This document shows positions 16,102 through 25,563 of a stretch of DNA of 64,000 nt, piece after piece; positions within the stretch are counted from its first letter, which is position 1; every line of letters starts with the position of its first letter. The stretch covers positions 1-64,000 of the forward strand of contig MEKT01000199.1 of the NCBI GenBank assembly GCA_001767435.1. The letters run 5' to 3'. A program made the translations under genes and the position numbers. The notes under the pieces are model-generated. The model was given only the letters and a program-made list of their open reading frames with translations. It ran no database searches and was not told the origin of the DNA. The DNA comes from Acidobacteria bacterium RIFCSPLOWO2_02_FULL_65_29. Its GTDB lineage: Bacteria > Acidobacteriota > Vicinamibacteria > Vicinamibacterales > CAVVIG01.

Positions 16102-16455
16102 ATGCCGACCAACGCCCTGCAGAAAGTGGTCATTGTCAACGGCTCGACCGACACATTGGGGCTCGTCGAAACGGCGTTGGACGCCGGCCATTACGACGTG
16201 GTGTCTGTCGAATCCAGCGCACACGCCTATTCGCAGATCAAGCGCGTGCAGCCGAACCTGGTCATCCTGTGCGTGTGCATCGAAGACGCCGCAGGCTTCG
16301 ATGTGCTGTCGATGCTCAAACTCGACGAGGAGACGCGCGACATTCCCGTCTTGACCTACACGACCCAGCCCGAGGGGCACCCGACCGAGCGCGATGCGCC
16401 GGAGCCGGCCGACGCCGTGCTGAGGTCGATGCCGCCGGCGCTCCGGATGAATTGA
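16102..16455 (+). CDS. Degenerate receiver-domain protein
   Basis: 117 aa. The fold signature of a response-regulator receiver is visible (VVIVNGS, YDVVSVESSAHAY, PNLVILCVCIEDAAGFDVLSMLK, IPVLTYTT). However, the usual phospho-acceptor Asp after the third strand is Cys (VILCVC), the N-terminal acidic pair is replaced by NGS, and the conserved Lys is not evident. It is probably not phosphorylated and may act as a binding or scaffold module. An AGGAGA precedes the ATG. A PilZ gene begins 20 nt downstream. Confidence 0.75.
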   Translation: MPTNALQKVVIVNGSTDTLGLVETALDAGHYDVVSVESSAHAYSQIKRVQPNLVILCVCIEDAAGFDVLSMLKLDEETRDIPVLTYTTQPEGHPTERDAPEPADAVLRSMPPALRMN

Positions 16456-16475
16456 ATCTGGTATAGTCCAGCCGC

Positions 16476-16844
16476 ATGGCAGCGTCTGGCGAACCCCTGA
16501 AGCCGAGACACGACCTGCGCGAGGAGCGGATTCAGATTCTGGGCGAGCTCCACGGCGAGGTGATGATCTTTCAGCCCATGGCCATCAAGGAAATCAGCCG
16601 GGGCGGCGCCCAGGTCGAAACCGCGTTTCCGCTTCAGCGCGAGTCGCTCCACGAAGTGCGGCTCACGCTCGGCGAACGTTCGGTCGTCGTCAAGGCGCGC
16701 GTCGCGCATTGTAGCATCAGCGATGTGGATCAGGAGCTCGTGACGTATCGGTCCGGGGTCGAATTCGTCGAGCCCTCGGATCGGGTCTATGCGGTGATCT
16801 CGGACTTCATCGACTCGATCAAGGACAGCCGGCGGGCGCTTTAA
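16476..16844 (+). CDS. PilZ domain protein
   Basis: 122 aa single PilZ domain. The RXXXR motif is RHDLR near the N-terminus. The second motif reads EISRGGAQVE, with Glu in place of the usual Asp/Asn but Ser and Gly kept. It probably binds c-di-GMP or is a degenerate PilZ. It follows the receiver-like gene closely, so the two may work together. Two enzymes of c-di-GMP metabolism are elsewhere in the window (36.3 and 46.5 kb). Confidence 0.82.
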   Translation: MAASGEPLKPRHDLREERIQILGELHGEVMIFQPMAIKEISRGGAQVETAFPLQRESLHEVRLTLGERSVVVKARVAHCSISDVDQELVTYRSGVEFVEPSDRVYAVISDFIDSIKDSRRAL

Positions 16845-16848
16845 TCAG

Positions 16849-17256
16849 CTATCGAAGGTTGCCCGTGAGGTGCTCGAGGTAATCGCCCGACTCGATGCGT
16901 TCGGCGCGACCGAGCGGAGCGTTGTAGAAGTAGACCCACGCCTCGACGAGCCGGCCGTCCGACAGCGTGACGGGCGTTTGCAGACGGGTATACAAGCTCA
17001 AGTCGGGTTCGTCAGCGCGGTACCCTTCGATGTCGTCCAGCGCCTGCAGCACCGACTCGCTATCGAGCATTTGGTACACTTCACCCGAGATGCGTGCGTC
17101 GGTGGCCGGAATCGCGGCCGGATACAGGCCCAGGTCGAACAACGCCGCGCTGATCCATCCGCGTCCGACCGGATTGAGGACGCGATCCAGGCGGGCCCGG
17201 CCGGGCCGCTGGAAACCCGACATCAGAGTGCCGTAGAAAAACACGAGATCGGTCAT
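16849..17256 (-). CDS. Gamma-glutamylcyclotransferase-like protein
   Basis: 135 aa GGCT/AIG2-type fold. The substrate-loop motif FFYGTLMSG is at the N-terminus and the catalytic Glu is probably in LDDIEGYR (about 75). The C-terminal half (VEAWVYFYNAP) fits the family barrel. The family makes 5-oxoproline from gamma-glutamyl amines; the exact substrate cannot be read. Convergent with the PilZ gene, with a 4-nt gap. Confidence 0.85.
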   Translation of the reverse strand: MTDLVFFYGTLMSGFQRPGRARLDRVLNPVGRGWISAALFDLGLYPAAIPATDARISGEVYQMLDSESVLQALDDIEGYRADEPDLSLYTRLQTPVTLSDGRLVEAWVYFYNAPLGRAERIESGDYLEHLTGNLR

Positions 17257-17333
17257 GTGGGCAGACGAAACAGACGGACCCGGCAGGGGCCTCGTCCCTA
17301 TTAAGCTTCATACGGCTGCCCGGACGGTTTTGT

Positions 17334-18350
17334 TTACTGAGGAGGGGGGCTGGCGGCGCCACTGCCGAGCTGGTCGAAAACGGCCGGAGGCACCTCGAAG
17401 GACAGCGCCACGGTTTTCCCGGTGCCGCCGAGCTGGAGCGACTGGACCATGGCCAGGATGTCGGGTCTGTCGCCGGCCTGCATCTTGGCCAAGGCCAGGA
17501 AGCCCCTGAGCACATCGCGAAGGTCGGCGGCAGAAGCATCATCGCGCGTCTCAGCGCGCAGGACGCCGCTCAGACCGCCGTTGACGTGCCCACTCGCCGA
17601 AAACCAGGTGATGGCCGGCAGTCGCGCGGCCAGCTCGCCTGGTAACCGGGCCTGGCTGGCCAGCGCATCAAACCTTCCGACGGCCCACAAGTTGCCGCTT
17701 TCGAGCGACTCGACGAGGGCCATCAGCTCATCGTTGGCCGTCACGTTGTCGCCGCCGACCTTCAGGTCGACGGCGTGACGCACGAGCGGCGTGCTGCCCA
17801 CGGCGACAAGACCCGACTCGATGAAGGCCAGCGACAAGCCGTCGATCCGCCGCACGGCTCCCTGATCGTCGGTGGTGGTGCGGGGCTCGGCGACAATCAG
17901 CCGAACGTCTTTGTAGACTTCGACGACCGCGCCATGTTCCCGCATCAACGCTTCGATTCTGACCTCGTTGAAACGTCCGCGAGCGAGCACGAGCCCGGTG
18001 CCCGGCAGTGAGGAGGAACCGTCCAGCTGCGGCGCGATGCACGCGACAATCCGGTCGATATCGGTCTCGATGTTGATGCCGGTCTGGTCCTGAAATTCTT
18101 GCTGGCCGCGGGGCGTGTCGGGCATGGCCTGACGGAGCCGTTCCCTCAGGGTCGAGCCCATCACGTCGGTGACGTTGGCGTAGGCCACGAGCGTCGCGTT
18201 CCGTGGGACAAACCGCAGTTCGTCGGGGCCGCCCGCACGCTGGAGCGCGGTGGTGGGAAGCCCAACGAAGTAGGCAACCAGGCCGGTGCCGACTCCGAGA
18301 GCCAGCACCAGGAGCGAAAGAATCACGAAATACCGGGTTCTGGCCGTCAT
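17334..18350 (-). CDS. Membrane-anchored hypothetical protein (DUF3352-like)
   Basis: 338 aa from ATG 18350 (MTARTRYFVILSLLVLALG); earlier codons of the ORF overlap nothing conserved. One N-terminal membrane segment (about 7-30) is followed by a large extracytoplasmic domain with RFVPRNATLVAYANVTDVMGS, a style seen in DUF3352-like proteins where an N-terminal passage describes a P-x-x-ATLVAYAN strand. It ends in a short Pro tail. No enzyme motif found. A promoter must lie in or before the 8-nt repeat array upstream. Confidence 0.65.
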   Translation of the reverse strand: MTARTRYFVILSLLVLALGVGTGLVAYFVGLPTTALQRAGGPDELRFVPRNATLVAYANVTDVMGSTLRERLRQAMPDTPRGQQEFQDQTGINIETDIDRIVACIAPQLDGSSSLPGTGLVLARGRFNEVRIEALMREHGAVVEVYKDVRLIVAEPRTTTDDQGAVRRIDGLSLAFIESGLVAVGSTPLVRHAVDLKVGGDNVTANDELMALVESLESGNLWAVGRFDALASQARLPGELAARLPAITWFSASGHVNGGLSGVLRAETRDDASAADLRDVLRGFLALAKMQAGDRPDILAMVQSLQLGGTGKTVALSFEVPPAVFDQLGSGAASPPPQ

Positions 18351-18450
18351 GAAAGGTCCCCTCAAGGCCGTAGACGAAACCGACACGGTCGATGTTCCAC
18401 GATGCACCCGCGCACCCACAGTCTAACCCTCGTCAATTCCTCTCTAGATC

Positions 18451-18531
18451 CCTCAAATCCTCAAGTCCTCAAGTCCTCAAATCCTCAAGTCCTCAAATCC
18501 TCAAGTCCTCAAATCCTCAAATCCTCAAATT
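18451..18531 (+). repeat. 8-nt tandem array (CCTCAAAT/CCTCAAGT)n
   Basis: Ten consecutive 8-nt units alternating CCTCAAAT and CCTCAAGT, between the ABC permease stop and the upstream end of the next gene. Confidence 0.93.
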
Positions 18532-18557
18532 CCACCTCAGACCTCCCTGACCCCACG

Positions 18558-19400
18558 TCACTGCTCCAGGACGTACTCGCGCGTTTCGACAGCCCTTCCA
18601 GCCAGCCACAGCGTCGCCAGCGTGATACCCGCCAGGCTCACGAGGCTCGTGGCCACCGACGGCAACTCCTGAAACATCTGCATCAGCATGCTGATGGCGG
18701 AATCCTGGGGCATGGCTTGCGGCACGAGCGCCTGCAGGTAGTAGGCGACGGTCGCGCGCTTCAGGTATCCCGGAAAGAGCAGCACGCCTGGCTCCCAGCC
18801 AAAGGCGAACACCAGTCCGACGACGAGCGGACGCTTGACACGGGCGCCGACCAGGGCGAACACCGCTCCGTAGGCGGCGAGTCCCACGGTGAGCATGCCG
18901 AGATCCGCGGCAAGGGACGGAAACTCGCGACCGACGCTCCCGCCGCCGATCGGCACCACGAGGAAGTAGACCACCACGACCGACGGAAGCACGAGGAGGA
19001 CCGTACAGGCGAGAAAGGACAAGTACTTCCCCACGAGGACGGCGGCGCGCGGAATGGGCCGGACAAACAGGTAGGTGATCGTCTTGTCGTCGATTTCATC
19101 GGCAATCAAGGACGTCCCGTAGAACACGCCCAGGACCGGCACGATGAACCGGATGTAGAGCAGCCAGATCATCATGCCGAACAGCGCCGCGCCGCCGACG
19201 TTGGCGCCGTTGATCCGGGGCATCGCCGCGGGCTCGAACGCGATGGCAACGCGCACGACGCCCGCGAGCAGCACCGGCCCCCCGACGAGCACGGCCAGGA
19301 ACACCGATCGCCTCGACCAGAGCATCTGCCCGAGCGAGAGGTCGAAAATCTTCACGGCCGAGGACAGCAGGCCGGGACGCTTCACTGCCGTCTTCGTCAT
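18558..19400 (-). CDS. ABC-2 type permease (second permease of the operon)
   Basis: 280 aa from ATG 19400, which overlaps the stop of the upstream ATPase by 4 nt; the track start is deep inside that gene. About six membrane segments are visible (VFLAVLVGGPVLLAGVV, LLYIRFIVPVLGVFYGT, CTVLLVLPSVVVVYFLVV, GMLTVGLAAYGAVFALVG and others). ADEIDDKTITYLFVRPIPR is the usual cytoplasmic motif of ABC-2 exporters. Last gene of a four-gene exporter operon. Confidence 0.87.
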   Translation of the reverse strand: MTKTAVKRPGLLSSAVKIFDLSLGQMLWSRRSVFLAVLVGGPVLLAGVVRVAIAFEPAAMPRINGANVGGAALFGMMIWLLYIRFIVPVLGVFYGTSLIADEIDDKTITYLFVRPIPRAAVLVGKYLSFLACTVLLVLPSVVVVYFLVVPIGGGSVGREFPSLAADLGMLTVGLAAYGAVFALVGARVKRPLVVGLVFAFGWEPGVLLFPGYLKRATVAYYLQALVPQAMPQDSAISMLMQMFQELPSVATSLVSLAGITLATLWLAGRAVETREYVLEQ

Positions 19401-20326
19401 GACTTCACCAGGTATTGGAAGACGGCTTGCAGGTTGTCGTCGGGCGACGTCACTTCGTGAATCGCGCCGTGTGCACCCGACGCCGCCAGCGCCGTGAGCC
19501 GTGCGTAGAACAGGTCTGGATGCGCGGTCTGCACGACGAGGGCCCCGTCCTCGAACTTCAGGCTGAGCAGATCGTCGGCGGCGAGGAACTCGCGCGCGAG
19601 CGCGCGCGTCTCGTCTGCCTTGATGTAGACCGTATGCGGATGCTCGTCGATCAGGTCGCGAATCTGGTGGACGTTGCCTTCGGCGAGAATCCGGCCCTGA
19701 TTGATCAGGAGGATGTTCGACGTCATCGACTCGATCTCGTGGAGGATGTGGCTCGAGACGATGATGCTCTTGCCGGCGCGCGCCCATTCTTTCACCAGCC
19801 TGATCGTCTTACGGCGCGCCAGCGGATCCATGCCCGCCAGCGGCTCGTCGAGAATCAGGAGCTCGGGGTCGTGGACGAGCGCCTGCGCCAGCTTCACGCG
19901 CTGGCGCATGCCCTTGCTGTAGGCGCCGATCTTCTTGCCGGCGGCATCGGCCAGATCGACGAGGTCGAGCGCACGACGCGCCATCGCCGAGGCGGCCGCG
20001 TCGGCGACGCCGTTCAACCGCACGAGCGCCGTCAACCACTCCACGCCGGTCATCCGCTCGTAGAACGCATCCTGTTCCGGACAGAAGCCGATGCGGACGT
20101 ACAGGATCGGATTGCGCCAGATGGGCGCGCCCAGCACGGTCAGCGAGCCTTTGCTCGGCGCGAGCTGGCCGGTGATGAGCTTCATGAAGGTCGACTTGCC
20201 CGCGCCGTTCGGGCCGAGGAGGCCAGTGATGCCGCGCGGAACGGTCAGCGACACGTCATTCAAGCCGATGACCTGGCCATACCACTTCGACAGATGATCG
20301 GCCGACACGATCGCGTCCGACGTCAC
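19397..20326 (-). CDS. ABC transporter ATP-binding protein
   Basis: 309 aa. Walker A GPNGAGKST, Q-loop and a signature read as YSKGMRQRVKLAQAL. Walker B is LLILDEPLAGMDP and the switch His is in IIVSSHILHEI. The C-terminal 80 residues are the variable domain seen in NosF/GldA-like exporter ATPases. Stop and start overlap both neighbours by 4 nt. Confidence 0.95.
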   Translation of the reverse strand: MTSDAIVSADHLSKWYGQVIGLNDVSLTVPRGITGLLGPNGAGKSTFMKLITGQLAPSKGSLTVLGAPIWRNPILYVRIGFCPEQDAFYERMTGVEWLTALVRLNGVADAAASAMARRALDLVDLADAAGKKIGAYSKGMRQRVKLAQALVHDPELLILDEPLAGMDPLARRKTIRLVKEWARAGKSIIVSSHILHEIESMTSNILLINQGRILAEGNVHQIRDLIDEHPHTVYIKADETRALAREFLAADDLLSLKFEDGALVVQTAHPDLFYARLTALAASGAHGAIHEVTSPDDNLQAVFQYLVKS

Positions 20327-21162
20327 GCCACGATCTCCACGCCGCGCACGCGACGCTCGAGCACGAAACCGGACACCGCGATCAGGCCGACGATCATGAG
20401 CATGGACACGAACCAGGGCGTTTCGTACAGCAGCGGCTGGCGGAAGATGGCGCGGCCGACCTGCTGGAGGTTGGCTTCAACCGACACCCACGCGATCGTC
20501 GAGCCGCCGGTGACGAACCTGAGGACGTTGAACAGCGCCTGCGAGAAGAAGATGAGCGCGGCGTACAGGATGCCGACGTACCGGCTGCTGTTCGACAGTG
20601 ACGAGAGGGCCAGCATCGACGCGGCGGCCGTCGCCGTCACGATGAAGGACACCAGCGTGATGGCCGGGAAGAGATAGATGTTGTCCACGACGAACGCGAA
20701 GCTGCCGGCGAAGACCGCCTGGACGATGAGCAGCAACAGCCCCGGTATCCACGTGACGAGCAGCAGGAACGACATCAGGACCGCGAGCTTGCCGAGGACG
20801 TATTCGGCGCGGCCCAGGGGCTTCGACAGGTAGATCTGCAACGCGTTGGCGCGCCGGTCGTTGGCGATGAGGCCCGAGCCCACGTACACCGTGACGAAAA
20901 AGACGAAGATGCTCTGCTGCTCCAGGAACTGGCGGAACGTCTCTGGCGTCAGCGCCAGGAAGGCCGCCTGCGGCAGGTTGGCGGATGCGTAGATCTGCAC
21001 CGCGCGCACGAAAAACGGCATCCACGAAAGCAGCAGCAGGCCGAGAAAGGCGCGCTTCGTCACGAACGTACGGATGCCTGAGGAGGCGATGACGATCCAG
21101 GCACGGCCGTGCGGGACTTTGTCGCCGCCGTAGCGGCGATAGCCTTGATCATGAATGGGCAT
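20323..21162 (-). CDS. ABC-2 type permease (first permease of the operon)
   Basis: 279 aa with about six hydrophobic spans (LGLLLLSWMPFFVRAV, IFVFFVTVYVGSGLIAND, LMSFLLLVTWIPGLLLLIVQAVF and others). DRRANALQIYLSKPLGRAEYVLGK is the cytoplasmic loop typical of ABC-2 subunits. It is translationally coupled to the following ATPase. The start lies 30 nt downstream of the first ATPase stop. Confidence 0.87.
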   Translation of the reverse strand: MPIHDQGYRRYGGDKVPHGRAWIVIASSGIRTFVTKRAFLGLLLLSWMPFFVRAVQIYASANLPQAAFLALTPETFRQFLEQQSIFVFFVTVYVGSGLIANDRRANALQIYLSKPLGRAEYVLGKLAVLMSFLLLVTWIPGLLLLIVQAVFAGSFAFVVDNIYLFPAITLVSFIVTATAAASMLALSSLSNSSRYVGILYAALIFFSQALFNVLRFVTGGSTIAWVSVEANLQQVGRAIFRQPLLYETPWFVSMLMIVGLIAVSGFVLERRVRGVEIVA

Positions 21163-21192
21163 GGAGCTGGCTACTGTGCATCCCCTTGCACC

Positions 21193-22125
21193 TCATCGCT
21201 CCCCGACCGCGTGCGCGAATACGTCCTCGAGCGTCGGGACGCTCGGGCGCAGGTGGCGCACCTGCACGCCCGCCTCCACCGCTAGGCCGAACACCCGGCG
21301 GGCGCCGCCGTCGCCTGGCACGAAGACGCGCATCACATCGTCTTCGGTCGCGTGGCACTCGAGCCCAGCCGACTGCAAGTGAGCGACAAACGCCTCCAGC
21401 GAGTCCGCCGTCTTCACGCGGAGCTCGTACACCTGGCCGCGCGGCTGCTTGAGCGCCGCAATCGGCCCCGCCACCGCCACCGTGCCCTTGTCCATGACGA
21501 CGACGTGGTCGCACGTGTACTCGACGTCTGGCAGCAGATGTGACGAGAGAATCAGGTTGACGCCCTTGCGATGCGCGAGGTCGCGCACCAGCTCGAGCAT
21601 CTCGTCGCGGCCCTTTGGATCCATGCCGTTGGTCGGCTCGTCGAGAAACAGCAGGTCCGGATCGTGCACGAGCGCCTGCGCGAGCTTGATGCGCTGCTTC
21701 ATGCCGGTCGAGTAGGTTTCGATATTCCGGTAGCGCGCTTCGCCGAGGCCGACGTAGTAGAGCACCTCATGGGCGCGCTGCATGGCGTCGGCGCGCGGCA
21801 AACCGCACAGCTCGCCACAGTACGCCACGAAAGAGACCGCGTTCATGCCGGGAATGTGCGCGTCGCTCTCGGGCATGTAGCCGATGCGCGCGCGAATCTC
21901 GAGCGGCGACGTGGCGACGTCCTTGTCGAGCACGTGCATCCGCCCCTGGTCCGGCACGATGAAGCCAAGAAGCGCCTTCAGCATGGTGCTCTTGCCGGCG
22001 CCGTTCGGACCGAGCAGGCCCACGGCGCCCGGGGCAAAGGCGACCGAGACGTCGCGCAACGCGGCGTTCGACGCGTACGTCACGGTCACATGGTCGAGCG
22101 TCACGACGGGCGCCATATCGGCCAT
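21193..22125 (-). CDS. ABC transporter ATP-binding protein (first gene of the operon)
   Basis: 310 aa. Walker A GPNGAGKST, signature YSTGMKQRIKLAQAL, Walker B LLFLDEPTNGMDP, and switch LILSSHLLPDV. Either MADM or the internal MAPV may be the start. The operon has two ATPases and two ABC-2 permeases, which could form one asymmetric exporter or two. The cargo is unknown; such four-gene sets in this phylum are often near secreted or membrane remodelling functions. Confidence 0.94.
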   Translation of the reverse strand: MADMAPVVTLDHVTVTYASNAALRDVSVAFAPGAVGLLGPNGAGKSTMLKALLGFIVPDQGRMHVLDKDVATSPLEIRARIGYMPESDAHIPGMNAVSFVAYCGELCGLPRADAMQRAHEVLYYVGLGEARYRNIETYSTGMKQRIKLAQALVHDPDLLFLDEPTNGMDPKGRDEMLELVRDLAHRKGVNLILSSHLLPDVEYTCDHVVVMDKGTVAVAGPIAALKQPRGQVYELRVKTADSLEAFVAHLQSAGLECHATEDDVMRVFVPGDGGARRVFGLAVEAGVQVRHLRPSVPTLEDVFAHAVGER

Positions 22126-22166
22126 CTAGTTCCTTATACGAAAGCGTACCGTGGTGCGTTCGGCCG

Positions 22167-22736
22167 CTAGAGTGAGCCCCTGAGCCCGAGCGCCTCGGCC
22201 TCGCCGCGCATGAATCCGATCACGTTCGCGATGTGCTCCTCGAGCGGCAGTCCAATCAGCTCGGCCCCCGCGCGCAGATCCTCTCGCTTCACGCCACGCG
22301 CAAACGCCTTGTCTTTCATCCGCTTCATCACAGACGAGGGCTCCAGGTCCAGCACGCTCTTGCTCGGGCGGACGAGCGAGGCCGCGGTCACGAACCCGGC
22401 CATCTCGTCGCACGCAAAGAGTGTCTTCTCGAGCCGGCTTTCGCGCGCGACGCCGCTGTAATCGGCGTGCGACAAAATGGCGCGAATCACCCACTCGGGA
22501 TAGCCCCGCTCGCGGAGGATCTCGCTGCCGCGGAACGGGTGCTCGTCGAGGCTCGGCCAGCGCTCGTAGTCGAAATCGTGGAGGAGCGCGACGATGCCCC
22601 AGCCAACCTCGTCCTCGCCCGAGGCCCGCGCGTAGCCGCGCACCGCGGCCTCGACCGCCAACGAGTGCTTCAAGAGGCTCTCGCTCTTCGTGTACTCGGT
22701 CAGAAGCGCCCAGGCGCTCTCGCGTGTCAGCTCCAT
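22167..22736 (-). CDS. HD-domain hydrolase
   Basis: 189 aa from ATG 22736; it sits at the end of a long spurious frame. The HD signature is visible: LKHSLAVEAAVRGYA, then ALLHDFDYERW, then HPFRGSEILRERGY and AILSHADYSG. This matches the small HDIG-type proteins related to nucleotide or phosphate-ester hydrolases. It overlaps the 3' end of gltS by 10 nt, so both are co-transcribed. Confidence 0.85.
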   Translation of the reverse strand: MELTRESAWALLTEYTKSESLLKHSLAVEAAVRGYARASGEDEVGWGIVALLHDFDYERWPSLDEHPFRGSEILRERGYPEWVIRAILSHADYSGVARESRLEKTLFACDEMAGFVTAASLVRPSKSVLDLEPSSVMKRMKDKAFARGVKREDLRAGAELIGLPLEEHIANVIGFMRGEAEALGLRGSL

Positions 22737-23959
22737 ATGTTCAGGCACACCGTAATCAACAGCGCGTTGGTGAAGTCGATGAAGAACGCCCCCACCATGG
22801 GGACGACGAGGTAGGCCCGGGGGGCGGGGCCGTAGCGATCCACGATCGTTTCCATCGACGCCATCGCGTTGGCCGTCGTCCCAAGCATGAAGCCGCACAA
22901 TCCCCCGCTCATGACAGCCGCGTCGTAGTCGGCGCCCATCAGCCGGAACATCGGCCAGCACGCAACGGCGACGAGCACGACCTGGGCGGCCAGGATGACG
23001 AGCATCGGCAGCGCCACGGCGGCGAGCTGCCACAACTGCAGCGTCATCAGCGCGAGCACGAGAAATAGCGACAGCGACACGCTGCCGATATCGTCGATCA
23101 CGCGCTGCGACAGCCCGATCACTCCGGCCACGTCGTCGACGTTGCGAATCGCGGCGGCGACCAGCATCGCGCCGATGTAGGCCGGCAGCGTAATGCCCAT
23201 GGCCGTGAAGCGAGCGCCGACCCACGACCCGATCCACATGGCGACGAGAATGACGACGAGCCCCTTGAGCAGCGCGTACGATTCCTTGTCCTCCCCCGCC
23301 GGTGCGGACGGCTCCGCGGCGTCGTTCAGCTGATGCTCGACGATGTGCGTCGCAAGCGGCGGCGCGCCCAACCTGGGGCCGCGAAGCGGCTGGCGCAGCC
23401 GATGCCGTTCGATCAAAAGAGTCCCGATCGGCCCGCCAATGAGGCCGCCGCTGACGATGCCCACCATCGCCGCCGCGACCGCGATCGTGGCGGCGCCGGA
23501 GACGCCGGCCTGCTCGAATTGGGGCGCGAAGGCGAGACCTGTCGCCGGTCCGCCGGTGAGCGTCACCGAGCCGTTCAGCACGCCGAACAGCGGGTGCATC
23601 CCGAGTGGTTGCGCAAGCGCGACACCTACGACGTTCTGCAGGACGGCCAGGACCGTGGACAACGCGAAGAAGAACACGACCTGAGGTCCGCCCACCTTCA
23701 GGAGCGAGACGCTCGCACCGAAACCGACGGTCGTGAAGAACGCAATCATCAACGGCACCTGGAGGCGCGTGTCGAACGTGGCGAGCTCGACGCCCCGGGA
23801 TCGTGCGATGAGCACGACCACGGCCACCACCAGACCGCCGACGACCGGCGCCGGCACGTTGTACCGCGCGAGCCACGGGAGCGCGCGCCGGACGCCGTGT
23901 CCGGCAAAGAGAACCACGCCGCCGAAGGCGACCGTGTTGATGAAGTCGAGCGCAAACAT
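22727..23959 (-). CDS. gltS: Sodium/glutamate symporter
   Basis: 410 aa from ATG 23959 (MFALDFINTVAFGGVVL); the N-terminal extension in the track is not conserved. Twelve or so membrane segments. Two inverted halves carry the re-entrant Gly-rich stretches SVTLTGGPATGLAFAP and MSGGLCGFMLGTTANAMASM, which are the ESS-family signatures. It takes up glutamate with Na+. Divergent from the APC permease gene, sharing a 120-bp promoter gap. Confidence 0.93.
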   Translation of the reverse strand: MFALDFINTVAFGGVVLFAGHGVRRALPWLARYNVPAPVVGGLVVAVVVLIARSRGVELATFDTRLQVPLMIAFFTTVGFGASVSLLKVGGPQVVFFFALSTVLAVLQNVVGVALAQPLGMHPLFGVLNGSVTLTGGPATGLAFAPQFEQAGVSGAATIAVAAAMVGIVSGGLIGGPIGTLLIERHRLRQPLRGPRLGAPPLATHIVEHQLNDAAEPSAPAGEDKESYALLKGLVVILVAMWIGSWVGARFTAMGITLPAYIGAMLVAAAIRNVDDVAGVIGLSQRVIDDIGSVSLSLFLVLALMTLQLWQLAAVALPMLVILAAQVVLVAVACWPMFRLMGADYDAAVMSGGLCGFMLGTTANAMASMETIVDRYGPAPRAYLVVPMVGAFFIDFTNALLITVCLNIWS

Positions 23960-24081
23960 GCTACTGTCTCGTCCTCGCGGCGTGCCAGCCTGGCGCCTCG
24001 CCGCTCTCGGCGCGGCAACGACCTTCGCAAACGAGACGTTCACGTCTCGCGGCAGGCCATCTTAATCGTTAGGAGCGCCCG

Positions 24082-25563
24082 ATGACCAATGCGACCGCGG
24101 GCAGCGCGGCGACCGCGCTCGACACCGAGTTCACGCGCGGTCTGGGCCTGTACGACTCGACGATGGTGGTCGTCGGCTCGATGATCGGCTCCGGCATCTT
24201 CATCGTGTCGGCCGATATGTCCAGGAGCGTGGGCAGCGCCGGATGGCTGCTCGTGGCGTGGCTCGTCACCGGCGCGTTGACGCTGATGGGTGCGTTGTCG
24301 TACGGCGAGCTCGCGGCCATGATGCCGCGGGCCGGCGGACAGTACGTCTACCTGCGCGAAGCGTTCTCCCCGCTCTGGGGCTTCCTCTACGGCTGGACGC
24401 TCTTTCTCGTCATCCAGACGGGCACGATCGCCGCCGTCTCGGTCGGCTTCGCGCGCTACCTCGGTGTGCTCGTGCGCGGCATTGCCGAGGATCGGTACCT
24501 CGTCGCACCGATCCACCTGAGCACGGGCTACGCACTGTCGTTATCGACGACGCAGCTCGTAGCGATCCTGCTGATCGTGCTCCTGACCTGGACCAACACA
24601 CGCGGCCTCGAATACGGTCGCATCATCCAGAACGTATTCACGACGGCGAAAACCGGCGCGCTCGCGGGACTGATCCTCGTCGGCGTGCTGCTCGGCTGGA
24701 ACCAGACCGCGGTTGCCGACAACTTCGGCAACCTGTGGAATCCGCGCGACGTGGTAGAGATCGTCCCCGGCCTGTCGGCCATGTCGGCCTTCGGGTTGTT
24801 CGTCGCGCTCTGCGTGTCGCAGACCGGCTCGCTCTTTTCAGCCGACGCGTGGAACAACATCACGTTCACGGCGGGCGAGGTGAAGGATCCTCGGAGACAC
24901 ATCCCGCTCTCGCTGGCGCTCGGCACCTTCGTGGTGATTGGTCTCTACCTGCTCGCGAACGTCGCCTACCTGACGACGTTGCCCTTCGACCAGGTGCAGC
25001 ACGCGCCCGCCGACCGCGTGGCCACGGCCACGCTCGACGCGATCTTTCCCGGCGCGGGCGCGACCATCATGGCGATCGCGATCGTCATCTCGACCTTCGG
25101 TTGCAACAACGGACTGATTCTGGCGGGCGCGCGCGCGTATTACGCGATGGCGCGCGACAGCCTGTTCTTCCGATCGGTCGGCCGGCTGAACGAGGCGAAG
25201 GTGCCGGCCTGGGGCCTCGTGTGGCAGGGCGTGTGGGCCGCGTTCTTGGTGCTGCCGCGCACCTACAACACGGGAAGCGGCACGTACGGAAACCTGTACA
25301 GCAATCTGCTCGACTACGTGATCTCCGCGGCGTTGATTTTCTACATCCTCACCATCGCGGGCGTGTTTCGACTGCGCCGCACACGTCCGAATGTCGAACG
25401 GCCGTATCGCGCGTTCGGGTATCCCCTCGTTCCGGCGCTCTACATTGCCGGCGCGAGCGTCATCTTGCTCGTGTTGTTCGTCTATCGGACCGCCACGACG
25501 TGGCCCGGACTGATCATCGTGCTGCTCGGCGTGCCGGTGTATCTCGCCTGGAAACCGCGCTAG
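24082..25563 (+). CDS. APC-family amino acid permease
   Basis: 493 aa, about 12 membrane segments. The N-terminal signature VVGSMIGSGIFIVSADM is the substrate and Na/H binding motif of amino acid/polyamine antiporters. ALSYGELAAMMPRAGGQYVYLREAF follows, and the end has FRLRRTRPNVERPYRAFGYP, as in LAT-like permeases. It lies opposite gltS, so this is an amino-acid uptake locus. The specific amino acid cannot be read. Confidence 0.95.
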   Translation: MTNATAGSAATALDTEFTRGLGLYDSTMVVVGSMIGSGIFIVSADMSRSVGSAGWLLVAWLVTGALTLMGALSYGELAAMMPRAGGQYVYLREAFSPLWGFLYGWTLFLVIQTGTIAAVSVGFARYLGVLVRGIAEDRYLVAPIHLSTGYALSLSTTQLVAILLIVLLTWTNTRGLEYGRIIQNVFTTAKTGALAGLILVGVLLGWNQTAVADNFGNLWNPRDVVEIVPGLSAMSAFGLFVALCVSQTGSLFSADAWNNITFTAGEVKDPRRHIPLSLALGTFVVIGLYLLANVAYLTTLPFDQVQHAPADRVATATLDAIFPGAGATIMAIAIVISTFGCNNGLILAGARAYYAMARDSLFFRSVGRLNEAKVPAWGLVWQGVWAAFLVLPRTYNTGSGTYGNLYSNLLDYVISAALIFYILTIAGVFRLRRTRPNVERPYRAFGYPLVPALYIAGASVILLVLFVYRTATTWPGLIIVLLGVPVYLAWKPR

